Source: Symbiodinium microadriaticum (Eukaryota; Sar; Dinophyceae; Suessiales; Symbiodiniaceae). From it: a stretch of DNA of 64,000 bases. The notes beneath the pieces were generated by a model. That model had not been told where the DNA came from and did no database searches. It worked only from the letters and a program-made list of their open reading frames with translations. The DNA is taken from positions 246,210-310,209 of the forward strand of contig LSRX01000048.1 of assembly GCA_001939145.1 (NCBI GenBank). Reading direction: 5' to 3'. How positions within the stretch are numbered: the first letter of the stretch is position 1; each line of letters starts with the position of its first letter. Both the position numbers and the translations under genes were made by a program. Of this stretch, positions 1 to 12,520 are shown piece by piece.

Positions 1-389
1 TTCCACAAGGGCGGTGGGAAGAAAGCTTGCCAGAGACTCCCCAGGATCTCAGACCAGAACCCGCTGATGGCAGCTTTGAGAGCGATGGCTCCGACCTTTT
101 TTACCATGTTCTGCATGCCCTGGTAGAACCATTCCTTCGCCCAGCGCTTCCTAGCATCGTCCACCTCGCTACCAACACTGCTGTTGGAGACACTGGCGAC
201 CTCCCGCGGCGGGATGGGGCTCTTCGGCAGCATCCTCTTCACACATGCTAGGAACCTGTCTGTGTCGGGCTGGATGACCAGCGGTCGAGGGGGCTGCGCG
301 AGGGCACATGAATCCTCCGAATCTTCTGGGTGGGTGGCTATCGCACCAGCTGCAAGGAACAACAGCCAGAGACAACGACGTGGTCCCAT
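1..389 (-). CDS. Probable secreted protein, 5' exon, cut by window edge
   Basis: An open frame starts at an ATG (389-387) and runs 129 codons without a stop to the left edge of the window, so the 3' part is missing. The N-terminus has a basic start (MGPRRC), a hydrophobic core (LWLLFLAAGAIA) and a small-residue cleavage region, which fits a signal peptide. It is followed by an acidic, then proline-rich linker and a Trp-rich amphipathic stretch near residues 85-129 (WFYQGMQ, GFWSEILGSLWQAFF). I do not recognise a family. The opposite strand carries shorter, less protein-like frames. No splice donor is needed inside the visible part. I infer an ER-targeted or secreted protein; function unknown. 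Confidence 0.55.
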   Translation of the reverse strand, partial: MGPRRCLWLLFLAAGAIATHPEDSEDSCALAQPPRPLVIQPDTDRFLACVKRMLPKSPIPPREVASVSNSSVGSEVDDARKRWAKEWFYQGMQNMVKKVGAIALKAAISGFWSEILGSLWQAFFPPPLW

Positions 390-1971
390 GTTTGAAACCT
401 TTCCGACACGACGGTGGCTTAATGCGCTCCAACAAGTCCTAACTTGTGCAAAGAACAAACACTAAGTCACTAGGTGCGAAACTCTCTCTTGCTGAGACGA
501 GCATGCAGAGGATGTGGCCCTTCAGCAGGTAACTGGTTTAGGGTTTATAAGGGTCTAGGGCCTATAAACCTAAACGGGCCTAAACAAACTGGACAGGAAG
601 GACTCCAAACTTGTCTCCTGTACAAGCTTCAGGGACTTCAGGGTGCCGTGGCCGCGGTAACTCCCAGGGGATTCTTCACCCGAGTGCGAGACAGCATGTG
701 CCAGAAGCCTTTGCCGCTTCAACTCACCTCACAGACAATAAGCCGCAAAAGGGGTCGGCCTCCACGCCAACCGATTCGGGGTTAGAGTTTCGCGTCAGGG
801 AGTCGCTGTCTGTGCGAGGGCAGTGTTGCGATTAGGCCGGATGTGATGGTGGTCCTGAGCGTGTTCAAAGGACGCGATTATGACTTCTACTCATCATAAG
901 CGCCACTGAATAGACACGGAAGGTATGCAAAGCCAGAAGCATGTCCGCTAATTCGCAAGCGAACTATGGATGAACCAGGCTTTGCTGAACACAAACTACG
1001 CACAGTCTGAAATGCCCCAGTGGCTCTAAGCAAGAAAAACGCAGTCCTGCGGAAGCTCATGAACCTTGGCTGATACAAAAGATCTGCATTGGCCTGTCTC
1101 CCGACTTAGTGCCGGGAGACTTAGGCTGCAGGCTTTGTATCTGATTGCGCATCTGTGGCGGACAACACCCATCTCTAAGGGCGCCACTGCCACAGCAATC
1201 GTCGTGGACACGCCTCTGCTGAAAACAACATGAAGCAACACTACTTTATCAGGTTGGGACATCCATGAGCCTTGTAATGCAGATGCCTTCGTTGTTGTTG
1301 CTTCTCCGGCGGTGAGTCGCTGCTGTCTGAAACAGCGTACACGTAGCCGTCAGCTTCGTTGTGTTGCTGGTCGGCTCCCGTATCATGTGTGCGATCCCTC
1401 TTGGTCCAAATTCGGTGCGAAACTGTAAAAACTGCATGCGCGTTCGATCTATCTGATTCTCTCTCGCTGGGGGCTCCGTCCTCTCCGTCTTTCAGCGGTT
1501 CCCGCCTCATGCAACCCCACCCCAGAAAACATAACCAACGACCACTTAGCATCTTAAGACAGCACAACGACTACAGGAGCGAGTGAGCGCTTCAAAATGT
1601 GAAGACCCACCAACGGGATAGACTTCAAATAGGTGGTGGTCTTGCTATTCACAAGGTCCAGACACCTCCACTATGTGTTCACCAGTTCATAACCACCTGT
1701 ATTTTGAAGGGGAATTCCAGACCCGTCATGCTTCCGCAAACATGCTCAAGATTGCTCAAGCTTGTTTCCTATCATTCTGCGGACCACCATGGTCTCTCCG
1801 AGACGTGCCTGTAGTCTTCCTTTTTGGGGCTACATGACAAGGATGCTTCGATACCATCAACACTGTCAGTACCATTCGCCTGCTGCCGGACCAGCCATCC
1901 ATGACAGCCCGAGGCCTTGGCGAGTGTGGAGGTTCCATTGGGATCGTACCACACAAGGCTGGCAGACGGTT
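390..1971. other. Gene-poor stretch
   Basis: No convincing gene. A telomere-like TTTAGGGTTT word lies near 538. A plus-strand frame 474-785 ends in an AT-hook-like core (KRGRPPRQP), but nothing else in it supports a real exon. Confidence 0.4.
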
Positions 1972-2060
1972 CAGAGTTTAGACTCTCGCAACTGGGGCAA
2001 TGCAGGCGAGGATGGTCCGTAGGTCCGTAGGACCGCGGGGACGGCACATGCGGCCTTGTC
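1972..2060 (+). repeat. Dispersed repeat R1, copy 1
   Basis: The segment around TTTAGACTCTCGCAACT ... GCAGGCGAGGATGGTCC recurs at 40842-40940 and 41110-41200 with high similarity. Copies 1 and 2 also share a following GGCAC(A/G)TG(C/T)GGCC block. No coding content; probably a short interspersed repeat. Confidence 0.65.
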
Positions 2061-2738
2061 CCTGCCTCCCACTGCAAAGCAACGATGAACTGCCATGCAA
2101 AGCTAAACCCAAGGCGGTGATACCGGCAGAGCTGAAGCACCAAAAAGCTGACTCAACAAGAATAAAGAGGCCTCTGTCTGGCATAGTTGTTAGTGACATA
2201 GGGGCAGGCCTTTTTAATTCTTCTCTACTCAAAATTTAGATGGAACGACGGTTTAGCCCTGCATCCTCAAGACAGCAGGCTAGATCCAAACTTTGGTAAT
2301 AACGAGCCAACTCAAAACACCGCACAAACAGACGAGGCTAGCAGGGTGCAGATCTCCTATCCGAGGCCCAAGCACGATCGGATCGAGGTTAAGTGGTGTT
2401 AGAGAGAGAGTGACTGAGAGTGATGCAGTAAGCATAGGGAACTCTGAACGTCGCACGCAGCTTGACTTGGCCCTCACTACAGCTACCACTCCAGACATCG
2501 TTTTGCATTCGCAGTCCAGCAGAAAGCGAAAGGTTCAACGTGGGCATGCATACTGTAAAGTTTAAGCTTGAGCTTGCTGGTCTATTCTTACATGCAGTCT
2601 TGGACAACATGCATATAATATAGGCCATCCGGAGCTTCAGGCGTCGAGACGGCAGATTTTGGCAAGAAAGTTCGCATGCAAAGAAATTAATCTTCCTCAA
2701 GCTTCTTGTAGAGGTCATGCAGGAGGGGCCTCCAGAGC
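2061..2738. other. No recognisable feature
   Basis: Only short overlapping frames on both strands. I see no gene or repeat that I can support. Confidence 0.4.
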
Positions 2739-3760
2739 TCAGCCAAAAGTCTGGCTGGTGGGCTCAACATACATTGGAAACGGGAGGAATGCCTTTAGAC
2801 CCTCGAGCTGCCCTTGCAGGCCCTGAATTGCCTGCATGGTTTCGTCAACCTTCGCTTCCAGAGCCCCGATGCGTTGGTGTTGTTGTTCTTGGGCGTTCCT
2901 GATATCTCTGGAGCCCGCCGACTGCCCTGTGTAGATGGCATCCAAGACTTCTTGGATGTTGCGAAGGCACAAAGAGATGCGTTCGCGGGCGGCCGCATCA
3001 CGGCCTCACGCAGTCAATTTTTGTTGGCATCCCGAACTTCTCGGGCGAGACGATCCATCTCTTGTCGTAGGGCAGCAGTGTTGGACTGGTACACCATTGC
3101 ATCACCTGCAATTAGGTGGTCAACGTCTTCCTGCCGGTTGTCGACGGCATCTCGGAGGCGCCGCAAACCATCTGGGACTTCAGCCAAGAGAGGCGCCGTT
3201 GCTTTTGGTGGACACCTAAACGGTCCCTGATGTCTTAAGTGTAGAGGACCAGTTTTCCTTGTTGTTGAACTGGAACTCGGTAGAATCCGCCCGGCGGAAA
3301 GGGACTGTGTCCTGCTGCAAACCTCTTTCCCCGCTCAGCTGCGCTGACTTGCCCCACATTCAGCACGCCACATCAAGCTGACCCTAGGCATCAGGGTTTC
3401 GTCAGTCACTCTCGCACAAGGCAGGGCTACGATCAGGGCTTAGGGTTTTGGGGCTTAGGAAGCTGCTTGTTTTCCAGGGAATCGATGCCGCCGGCTGGGC
3501 CGTCCGGCTGATTCCGTCGACGAAGTTGTGCAGCATCTCCGTGACCTGAAGCCAATTGGATAGTCAAAACCTTGGAAATCCCGCGCCTTACCTTCTGAAT
3601 GCAAAATGCAGTCATACTCACAACTTACACACGCCGATGACTCTGGGTAGGGTGAACACCAAGCACTAGGATGTCGATTCGAGGAGCATCGAACAGATGT
3701 CTCAGAAGCTAAGTTCCCGGCAAGATTCGCCCAACCGTATGCGTGCACCTCTGGCTGCAT
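2739..3760 (-). pseudogene. Decayed coiled-coil protein gene (fragments in several frames)
   Basis: Several protein-like blocks follow each other on the minus strand in different frames. Around 3546-3480 is a block with LHNFVDGISRTAQPAASIP behind a good TTCAG acceptor. Around 3320-3240 is a block containing FRRADSTEFQFNNKENW. At about 3222-3034 is an open frame rich in charged heptad-like residues (LRRLRDAVDNRQEDVDHL, LRQEMDRLAREVRDANKN), ending in TGA. From 2972 to 2739 runs a second helical block (LEAKVDETMQAIQGLQGQL) ending with TGA. The last two join only with a frameshift. I infer the 3' part of a coiled-coil protein gene that has lost its frame; unremoved introns are an alternative. Family unknown. 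Confidence 0.35.
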
Positions 3761-3885
3761 CTAGATTCCCTTCCTTGCATCTTGCAACTCCGGATGAAAG
3801 TGCCGCTGAGGTGGCGACTTGTGGGCCATGGCCATGGGCTCCTGTGGACACCGTGCAACACTGATCTATAAAACCCAGCAACGAC

Positions 3886-4208
<323 letters not shown>

Positions 4209-5805
4209 CATTAGAAGTAGTACGTAGTAATAGAAAGAGGAGGTGGACGAGGACGAGGAGCAGCAGGAGCCGCAGCAGCGGAATCGATGCAGTGACAACA
4301 TGGACAACAACTACCGGAATTCGTTGAAAGCGTGTGCCAACAGGTTTCTAGAGCACACCAGCTTATTTTTCGGCACTCCAAAACATCTAAAGCCTCAAAA
4401 GGCACGGACACTCCCAAAAGCCTTAGAAACTCCTAGACGGCAGAGACAAAGCCTCTTGCAACCTGCAGACTTCATACCCGAACGCGAAGCCTCACATCGA
4501 CATCGTTCTGCAAATCCTAGACTGCCAAGCCATGTCTTCAGCTTTCTCCGAGTGACCGTCGTGGCGGTGATTGTGCCATTCGATCACCTCCGGAACTGCC
4601 AATATAGCCAAGCCTCACGAATGATCATTTTGTTACATGTGTGCTAGATGCTTTCCCACGGAACGCCAGCAATGAAGCGGTCAGACTCTGCCGATCAGCT
4701 GGGAAGCAACCCTGCACCGGAAACATCGGGGCATGCTCACAATCCAAAAGACCAACGTTGAGTTTCCGTGATAAAGAGATGGCGGATTGGGGCCTTCGCC
4801 AGGTTGTAGAGCTTAGTGTACCTATTTTGGTTGCTTAGGTTAGCAGTTAGCATCTGGAGATAGTGAGGCCCTCCCTTCAGGGGTGCCGACTTTGAACTGA
4901 CACATCCCACCTCTCTCCCAGACGTTGGCCTCGAATCCCTAATTCCCCCCGCTGCCCTTTAAACAGACCGCCAGAAAGGTTACCGGATGCGGCACAGCGG
5001 CATTGATCCCCGTCACTCTGCTAAGGCCCCTGCAGCCCACCGTGGCTGAAATGCCGACAGAGGACATGGTGCCATGGTCCGCACCCTGGTGAGGACTGCA
5101 GTTGTTTGACTAAACGTGCCTCGATATTCAACTGACTGCCGGTTGATTCGCCTCGACATCACCACAGAGCCCATATTCTTAAGGAGGGTGGGATACCGGC
5201 AACACTTGCAAACTGGACTCCTTGCTTGGGCCTTTCTCCCACATGAATGATGTCGTCCAAGCTGGTTTTCTTTTGTAGTCTGAGTTTGAGGTGCACGCAT
5301 TCAGAGAACGGGACTTTGCCTCAGGTTCGACTGTCTTGCATCAGAGCTGGACTGGGCGAAAAACCTACGGGATGAGTTAACCATACATCACACATTGAAC
5401 TCGCCCTCTGGCTCCGAAATTGCTGGGTCCATTCGGGGTGTGGCGGTTGCTTCGTGAAAAAGACTGTAGGACTCAGTGGGACTTCTCGGGATCTTTGCTC
5501 CTCGCTTTCAATTCAGCTCTACAGTACCTCTTCCCCGCAGCTTGAGCTCACTGCAAGATCTGACCAGGACTAACTTGGCGACAGCACCCCTGCATGGACT
5601 GGCCTTCCAAGGGACCCTCAGATTCACCCGGCCACTTCCAAAGCATCGCGTATGCTTCATGTGGCTTGTCATGTTCGACTCAGGCCCAGTGGTTCTTGTA
5701 CAGGTTCTAGAGTGGTAGAATCTTAGAATGGTTGATAAGGGCTCACTCTACGGACTACTATAAGGGTTTTGGTCTGAAAGATAATAAGCTCGCAAATGTC
5801 AAGCT
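4209..5805. other. Gene-poor stretch with weak exon-like block
   Basis: A plus-strand block 5037-5092 sits between CCCTGCAG and a GTGAGG donor and reads as a protein-like peptide (PTVAEMPTEDMVPWSAP). No phase-compatible partner exon was found. Otherwise only short overlapping frames. Confidence 0.3.
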
Positions 5806-5988
5806 GGTCGCCACCTCGAGAGCATGTGGCAGCAAGTGGATCAGGGCATCGGCCACCAGAACCTTACAACAGATCCCAAAGTCACGCGATGGAATGAGGC
5901 CTGGGGAAAGTGCAAAGTGATACGAGAAGAACTGAGGCTTTGGACAAGCAGGAGAAAGGGGAGTGAAGTGCGAGTTGATACCGTGTGA
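5806..5988 (+). CDS. Unassigned terminal exon-like ORF
   Basis: The frame opens after a TAA, passes an ATG at 5824 and ends with TGA at 5986-5988. The product is Trp- and charge-rich (MWQQVDQGIGHQNLTTDPK, WNEAWGKCKVIREELRLW) with a basic tail. Minus-strand frames here are less protein-like. No family recognised. It could be the last exon of a gene whose upstream exons I could not link. Chance is possible at 54 codons. Confidence 0.25.
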   Translation, partial: GRHLESMWQQVDQGIGHQNLTTDPKVTRWNEAWGKCKVIREELRLWTSRRKGSEVRVDTV

Positions 5989-7410
5989 AGATCAGGGTCG
6001 AACGGCTCTTCGAACGAGAGGAAGTGCACTGCATACCTTTAGTAAACTTTCTTCTATCCGGATTGATCATTACGGCCCCTGCTCGACTTGTCGGGGCCCC
6101 TGTCTTTCACATGGTCTCGCCGGGTTTGGAACTCCACGTTGGAACTCTCAGTTCGGAAACTATGCTTGAACCGTCGATTAGATTTGCTCCCTCTAGCGCC
6201 TATCACCGGATACCATAGCAGATGTAGGATAGGGCTTTCGACACGGTCTCTGTGAGGTCTGCGCCGTGGCAGCAAACGCCAGGCAGCTGTACTCCACGAC
6301 CGCCCCCAACCTGAGGCTCCACTTCGGATTTAGGGTTGCGGGTTTCGGGCTCAGTGAAGAAAGTCTATTGTTGGTCGGTTTCGGAAGTTGCGGATGGGGG
6401 AACTTACCGAGATGGCCTGGGCCAGAACTAGATATGAACAATCCCGAAAAACACCAACGCCGCTTTACACATGCTTAAGTAGATGTGCCACTGTCATTCA
6501 CTGTGCTCCCAGCGTCCCGTACCGACTGAAGAGTGCGTTTGCTCGATTCAACCTGTCCTCTTCACTCAAACAGTGTCCCAACGAACCTAAAGCTATAAGC
6601 CCCTTCAAAGCCCTCTAGCAGACGGCAGCAACTTTGGACAATAAAACCCACAAAAGCAGCACCCAACCCGGAACCCGAAAGCATGGACGGAATCCGATCC
6701 CATTCCCAAAGGCCACAGCCCCAACGCTCTAAGGAAGACCAGGGTTGTGCTGAGTTGTGGTCTCTTCAATCTACTACTCTTCAAAGAAGTAGCCAAAATT
6801 CAGAACACAGAGCCTTATTGAGCTCTATGTCTCTATGTAGCACATGATCGTCTACTTTCGTACCTGATCTTCTTCTACTGCATCATTGCATCAGTAACGA
6901 ATCGCTGCGGGAGACCGTGGGATCTGGAGGAAGACCAGGAGCCCAACACCTGCACCAGGCTGGGCTTAGTCCCTCCCACCCCGCGCAGCGGACAAAGTCG
7001 CACCGCAGGCTTGGCTTTAGGGTTCTGGGGTAATTCTGGGCTTTTGGGCTTTTCGAGCTTTCAAGTTCTATAAATTCAGATCCCAGCCCCTAAGTCCTCA
7101 CCTAGACCCCCTTGCTTCTGAGTTGGTGAGAGGTGGGGGAGCGAGCGGGTGGGAGGTGAGTTGAGGTCTGCGATGGGCTGAAGCTTCCTTTACCAACTGG
7201 TTTCCATCGCAGTCATTAGAGTCATGGCTTGTTGAAGTTGCGCGACAGGCTTTCGACAGAAGGGTTCTAGCTACTAATCATAACATGTAGCAACACTAGC
7301 AGCCTTACGGACATGTTGTACCTCAACAGCATTTGCGCTAAAGAGCTAAAGGGTCTGGCTTGAAGGCCTGGTTGTATGCCGTTGCTTCTGACTTCGGCTC
7401 GGGACCACAG
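5989..7410. other. Gene-poor stretch with telomere-like words
   Basis: Degenerate TTTAGGG-like words occur near 6327 and 7015. Frames of 60-77 codons are present on both strands without recognisable content. Confidence 0.35.
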
Positions 7411-7412
7411 GC

Positions 7413-7565
7413 ATGGACAAACTCTCTGCTGACCAGGGACCTAACCCGTACTTTGTATTGAAGTTGGGTGTTCACGGTCCACAGGTCGGTGTTGCGCTTC
7501 AGGCCCTTCGGGTGCACCGCCTGCCTGCAAAGCTGATGGCGCTCATCACCAATGCTGAGGCCTGA
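7413..7565 (+). CDS. Small unassigned ORF, possible last exon
   Basis: ATG at 7413 follows a CCACAG acceptor-like site and the frame ends with TGA at 7565, giving 50 residues. The composition is protein-like (PYFVLKLGVHGPQVGVALQ, RLPAKLMALITNAEA). No family recognised. It may be a terminal exon or a chance frame. Confidence 0.25.
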   Translation: MDKLSADQGPNPYFVLKLGVHGPQVGVALQALRVHRLPAKLMALITNAEA

Positions 7566-9985
7566 AACGAAAAGTGCCTTTGCATGATCTAAAGGGCTGC
7601 GACATAAGTGTCCGTGGATTAAACTATGACTGACATCGAAGTGGCTATGATCACCTATTCAACTTGCATGCCACCTTCTTGGAGATCCACTTTAGGCCGA
7701 TCGTCGACGTGACGTTTGGGGGCTTGAGGTTTTAGGGTTCGTTCGAGCCGAAGGTATGTCCCTGAGGATCTGACATAGGCCCAAAACCACCACAGTTGCT
7801 TCTCGAACTTGAGGCCCTGCTGCAAACCTGATGCACAAACACAAACACCGCAGCTGCTGCTGCGATGGGAAGGCGTCGAATTCAAGGTTTGCTGGACTTC
7901 CAAATTAAGGCGTGTAGTCCGACAAGCATGCGCCGGGACTGTCCTCATCTTGCGGAATCTGTGCAATCCAGAATTAAACGCTTGCTCGGCAGAGCGAATG
8001 TAAAGAAAACTGTGGCGGCCACGCGCTCTTTGAGCGGACGGCTACCCCGCTTAAAACACTTTCAAGAGTTGATAGGGCAGGGGCACCACCTCGCCGGCGG
8101 GACCCCCAGCTAGCGCCCCGTCGTCAGCCGCGCCCAATATGCCGGCGACACTCCGGAGGAGTAGGATAAATCCTGCGACCTCGATGTCCATCGAACTGAC
8201 GGAATAACTGAATAGATCGGGTTCGCATTCTGATGGGCGGGAGTATTGACTTAACTGCCTGGCAGATGGCTTCAGACATGGCCAGCACATGCCTTATCAG
8301 AACCCAAAAGCCAGCTCCGAAGGGCTGATCCAGATTACAAGCAGATGCCTTTACGTGTCGCGCATGTTATCCTTCTGAAGACTTTCTTGTACCGAGGCTC
8401 CGTTGTCTAATGAATCGAAGCCCCCCAGAACATACCCCTCTAGTATCCCCTAAACATGGCTCAGGCGCGAAGAGCGCAAGAGCTCCAGACCCACCTTGGG
8501 TGTGGCGCCCACCTTTTCGGATCCATCAGCCTCTTCCTGTTGCAGCGGGATATGGGGTTCACAAAGTAGTCATTAGGGGTCTTTACATCAGGAGGGTTCA
8601 ACATTTTGCCATGCTTCGGAAACTCCCTTTCCAAATCAATGTGAAGTACCGATCTTCCGGCTTGTTGATGATTTTGCTTTCAAACTTCGCGATGCCTTGC
8701 AAACCCCTGCAGCCTAAATTCGGTGCGTGTTCCCTCTTGTTTTGCAGGGATTGAGACAAAACAGTGTTCGCTGGTCTCCATCTACCTCGCTTGCTCTTTC
8801 TTCCCCACACTCGCTCTGTCCCTGTGTCTCCGCGTCTGTGTATCTCTTTCTCGGTCTAACTCATTCCCTCTCCTTTTTCTCTCTTCTGGAAGGCTGAAGG
8901 GCAGGCACCGCCTGCAAGCCCCCGCGCGCGTCCCCTCTGTGTCTCCCCCTCGTCGGAAACATCCACATCATAGCCAGCAGAGCCGTGTCATGGTACTGAC
9001 TGTCATAATCAGCAGTAGCAGCATCAACATGCTCATTCTCGTCACAATCCTGCTGCTCCTCATCGACCTGCAGTTTCTGGCAAGCTTTCATTCTACAATA
9101 ACTTCAGCCTTCGACACGTTGGTCTCGATGTGGACCGGCTGTGGCGTGTTGCGGAAGTCGACACCCCAGCTGTGAAGCTGGCCTGGGCATTGTCTCGATG
9201 AACTTGTGCCCGAGCTCCGGGCTTCAGCTTGGGTTTCCAAGATCAAAAAAACCTGAACATGGTAGCGAGTCGACTGCGGCTTATTCCCTCGCATGGCGGG
9301 ACAGTCGACTGACTTCTGGATTTCTTCGATTCTGGCGTCTCTCATTCCTCAACCGCAGGGAACTCCTTCCCAACCTCAGGCCAAGCTGCCCAAGATCTTG
9401 TACATCAGCTCCTGTGCTTGTGCTGCTTAGTTCAGATGTTGCATTCAGCTGGCTGACCTGATCTTTGGGGGTGGGTTTCGCGGGTTCGCATGCATTGCAT
9501 GACGTCTCAAACTCTCTCCAACTTTCCGAAACGTGCTTTCTCATCCGGCCTACTACTGCCAAACTACTGCCATGTCAGTACCTTGGTTTTTGGAAGGTTA
9601 TCAGAACGATGATTCGCCCCATCTCTGCAACACATCCACGTTCCCGTGGAGTAGAGCTTGTAATGCAGCAAGGCATGCGAACCCTTCATAAAACTGAGCC
9701 ACACAGCGCGCGACTGCTATTGCCTATCTCTCTGTCTTTCCATCGGGTGCCTATCCACCACGACAAGGACTCACTCGGCAAGCAGCAAGTACAAATAATC
9801 ATACACTGCACGCCAAAACCACTAGCCGAGCAATCAGCAGCCATCCTGCCAGAAGGGAAATAACTACCCCTCTGCATGGAATCTTGTTGCCAGCTCAACA
9901 TGGCTACACTGCGAAGAGATACAAAGGGAGAGGTTGAAAAGGAAGGAGGGCAGTGTCGAGCTTACCGACAGTCATGCCCATCCAT
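7566..9985. other. Gene-poor stretch with small ORFs
   Basis: Contains a 37-codon plus-strand ORF at 8456-8569 (begins MAQARRAQELQTHLGCG) and an 82-codon plus-strand frame at 7865-8113. Overlapping frames on the other strand look equally plausible. Pyrimidine-rich tracts lie at 8790-8900. No family recognised. Confidence 0.3.
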
Positions 9986-10113
9986 ACATATGCATGTATG
10001 TATGTATGTATGTATGTATGTATATATATATATATATACATGAGTGTGTGTGTTTGTATGTATGTATATAGATAGATAGATAGATAGATATGTGTGTGTG
10101 TGTGTGTTTGTGT
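9986..10113 (+). repeat. ATGT/TA/GATA/TG microsatellite
   Basis: Consecutive runs of ATGT, TA, GATA and TG dinucleotide or tetranucleotide repeats. Confidence 0.95.
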
Positions 10114-11010
10114 ATCGATTTCGCAACCGCAGTGAGGCAGTACTCGTTACCCGACCATGACTGAGCTGTTGAAGACTCGAAACGTTGCCGGGTATGGCCG
10201 CATTGGAGCTAGGACAACAAGGTGAATCGGTGAGTTGGAACTAGGCCATGTGCAAGATGGAGAGCCCATCTCAGGATCAGACAGCTTTTAGACATTCAGC
10301 TCCAAGCACGAGCAGTTGTTTGCCAAGCAAGGCTCTGTAGTGTCGCGCCGTATGTCGCGGATGTTTTGCCAGGGCTGTCGGTGCATGATCCGTACCTTCG
10401 ACATGGGAGTCAACCAGAGAACTCCGGGGCAGTACTGACACAAGCTTGAACTCTGCATGGGCCGAAAGAGCCAAAAGCCTAGAGCCATCAAGCTCAAGAG
10501 GACCGACGGGCTAGTTTGCATCGAAACAAGTGGGAGGTGAATTCGGCGGAGTGAAACTTCTTGAAAACTAGGTCTCCAAAAAGCCCTCAACTCTTAACTC
10601 CCTGCACCGCACGTGCCGTACGTACAAAGCATACACACTGATAAATCCCAGAGTCCCTAAACCATGCTTGCGGTTTCATGCCGAAAGCAAGCAGTGCTGG
10701 GCGGGGCGGCCCAGCTCTGACCTGAAGCTGAACCTGGAGTATGGATGTCTGCCTTAACAAATGCTTCCCAGGATGGCCGACAGGAACGACTGGGGGTGTG
10801 GTGGAGTTGGGGGGAGGGGGTGGGTGTGGTGGGGTGAAACCGCGGTCCCCGAAATGTTCACCCCTACGCACCTTCTAAATCGCTAAAGATTCAAAGGATT
10901 ACTGTGGCAGTGGCTGGTTCACGTGCAAAACTCAACGGCCGAGGACAATTCTGTAGGTGACGAACCCGTCATAAACCGAAACCCAAAAGCCTACCGCCTG
11001 AACTACAATG
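10114..11010. other. Gene-poor stretch with G-rich tract
   Basis: A minus-strand frame 10404-10288 gives a 38-residue Cys-containing peptide ending in TAA (WQNIRDIRRDTTEPCLANN). A plus-strand G/T tract at 10791-10837 has many runs of 3-6 G and could form a quadruplex. No assignable gene. Confidence 0.35.
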
Positions 11011-11119
11011 ACACATGGGTTTTTCTGTAAAGTCGGCTCCCCTTGAGGATCCCTCTTATAAAGGTGCTGTGCGTTTTTGGGGACCTGAAAAGGACCCTGT
11101 TTGAGAGAACTACCCATAC
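11011..11119. mobile_element. MITE-like hairpin element, family M1, copy 2
   Basis: It aligns end to end with the element at 22736-22847. Shared blocks are ACATGGGT at the left, TTATAAAGGTGC in the middle, then TTGGGGACCT and GAGAACTACCCA at the right. The arms are imperfect inverted repeats. No coding capacity. Confidence 0.65.
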
Positions 11120-11438
11120 ACTGTACTGTATAATATCAAGATTTAGCATAGTAATTATAGTATAAACGAAAGACTACCAAGCAGAGTTGCACAGTGTGTC
11201 ACAGCTCCGGCAAGATCGCAGCTGGCACGGCCTCGCTCCTGGCGCACAGGACACCCCGTCTTACATGTCCATTGGCATTGGCTGTCAAAGAATACAACAG
11301 CAAAGAGTAGAATAGAACAGAATTTATTCTAACATTTTGGTGGTCGCTGGTTCGACAACTGTTCCGGGTCGTGACGTCTCAGATGTCGTCTGTGGGTTGG
11401 CCTTCCGAAGCTGGCAGACAGTTCTAGTGATTCTAGGT
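11120..11438. other. AT-rich intergenic stretch
   Basis: No gene seen. AT-rich words such as TATAATATCAAG and a run of AGAATAGAACAGAATTTATTC are present. Confidence 0.4.
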
Positions 11439-11813
11439 TCACTGCAGTTCTCTCGTCCGTCTGCAAGATAAAGAAGGGGATTCAACATACCTGCACCTAC
11501 ATTCGGGCATGTGCGAAGCTACAAGTGCCTGAATGCTACGAACGGACTGTCTTTTCCATATCAATACTACACCCCAAACACCATCCCATCTCGGACGCAA
11601 CGCTCCACTTTCGATTTTGGGTGATGTCTGTATTCGGGACTGGAGATCGCTACATTCCACAGCTCCAAAACAGCCTTCCACTACACTCGCAACCTTGGCC
11701 GAACCCGACCACACAGTCCCAGGCTCCACCGGAGAGAAGCTCCGTACATAGGAAGGTACCCAAGCCTCTGCCAAAGCATTCGGCCGGCTTGCTAATCTTT
11801 CAGAAGGCTGCAC
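11439..11813 (-). CDS. Hypothetical protein, 124 codons
   Basis: Single open frame from ATG to TGA. The product mixes hydrophobic and charged residues (FSPVEPGTVWSGSAKVASVV). Near its 3' end a good GTATGT donor follows TGCAG, so the true exon may end near 11490. No family recognised. It lies just downstream of the exon cluster at 11831-12520 on the same strand and could belong to it. Frames of this length also occur by chance. Confidence 0.2.
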   Translation of the reverse strand: MQPSERLASRPNALAEAWVPSYVRSFSPVEPGTVWSGSAKVASVVEGCFGAVECSDLQSRIQTSPKIESGALRPRWDGVWGVVLIWKRQSVRSIQALVASHMPECRCRYVESPSLSCRRTRELQ

Positions 11814-11830
11814 GATGCTGCATGTGTATC

Positions 11831-12520
11831 CTCAAATCCTCACGTATCTCATTCTAGTTAGCACAGAGCTCTTGCGATTTCTGAGCTGGAATGCAGGTTT
11901 AATCTGGCAGATTTCGCAATTCGACTTGACAGGGTTGAGGGGCGGGGCTTGCTGCTGCTGGGCATCATGTGCATTCTCCTGGACGTACAGGTTGACGTAC
12001 TGGTTGATCCTTCGCAGCAGACACTCTAGTTACAGAACCCAGCACCGGGCGTCACCTGCTGCCAATGCTCTACGCCGGGATTCTCCACCATATTTGCTAA
12101 TCAGTCCTGCAAGTTTCTTCATGGGTTGTTGCACCCAGCGGCTGGGGTTTTATTCTGCCGCACCCCTTGACCTATGCTAGGTTCCTGAATGTAGGGAAGA
12201 TCCCATGTTTGAGCTTGCATCCTGTATGACACAGCCGTCGACATTTCCGAGGTCTGGAACGTGACGCCGATTTCGACGACAGCATTGAGAGATCGGCCGA
12301 GATTCACGAGACTTGCCTGTCCAGATCTCTCCGGGTGTTTAGCGCTCAAAAGGCTTAGGATGCAGTGTTTACATGTAGTTGAATAGCCTACCTTTTTCAG
12401 GACATAAATACGGAAATCATGATGAGGAATTCCAAAACTGTGGGTTTTCGGGCTCAGCTGCAGTTCAGTGGAATCAAGGGATTGGGTCTGAGGGCTCTTC
12501 ATTTCCCAATCCGGCAGCAA
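11831..12520 (-). CDS. Multi-exon gene of unknown function, possible Alba-like fold
   Basis: Four exon-like blocks run on the minus strand. One ends at 12392 with IPHHDFRIYVLKK before a GTAGGC donor. The next, 12316-12222, starts after GGACAG in compatible phase and reads ASLVNLGRSLNAVVEIG then VTFQTSEMSTAVSY. A third block near 12122-12050 contains KKLAGLISKYGGESRRRAL before a GTGACG donor. A final block near 12028-11831 contains RRINQYVNLYVQENAHDAQ and ends in TGA. The order strand, helix, strand, helix in the first two blocks resembles Alba/SpoVS-type nucleic-acid-binding domains, but that is a weak pattern-level guess. The second-to-third junction is unresolved. Confidence 0.3.
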
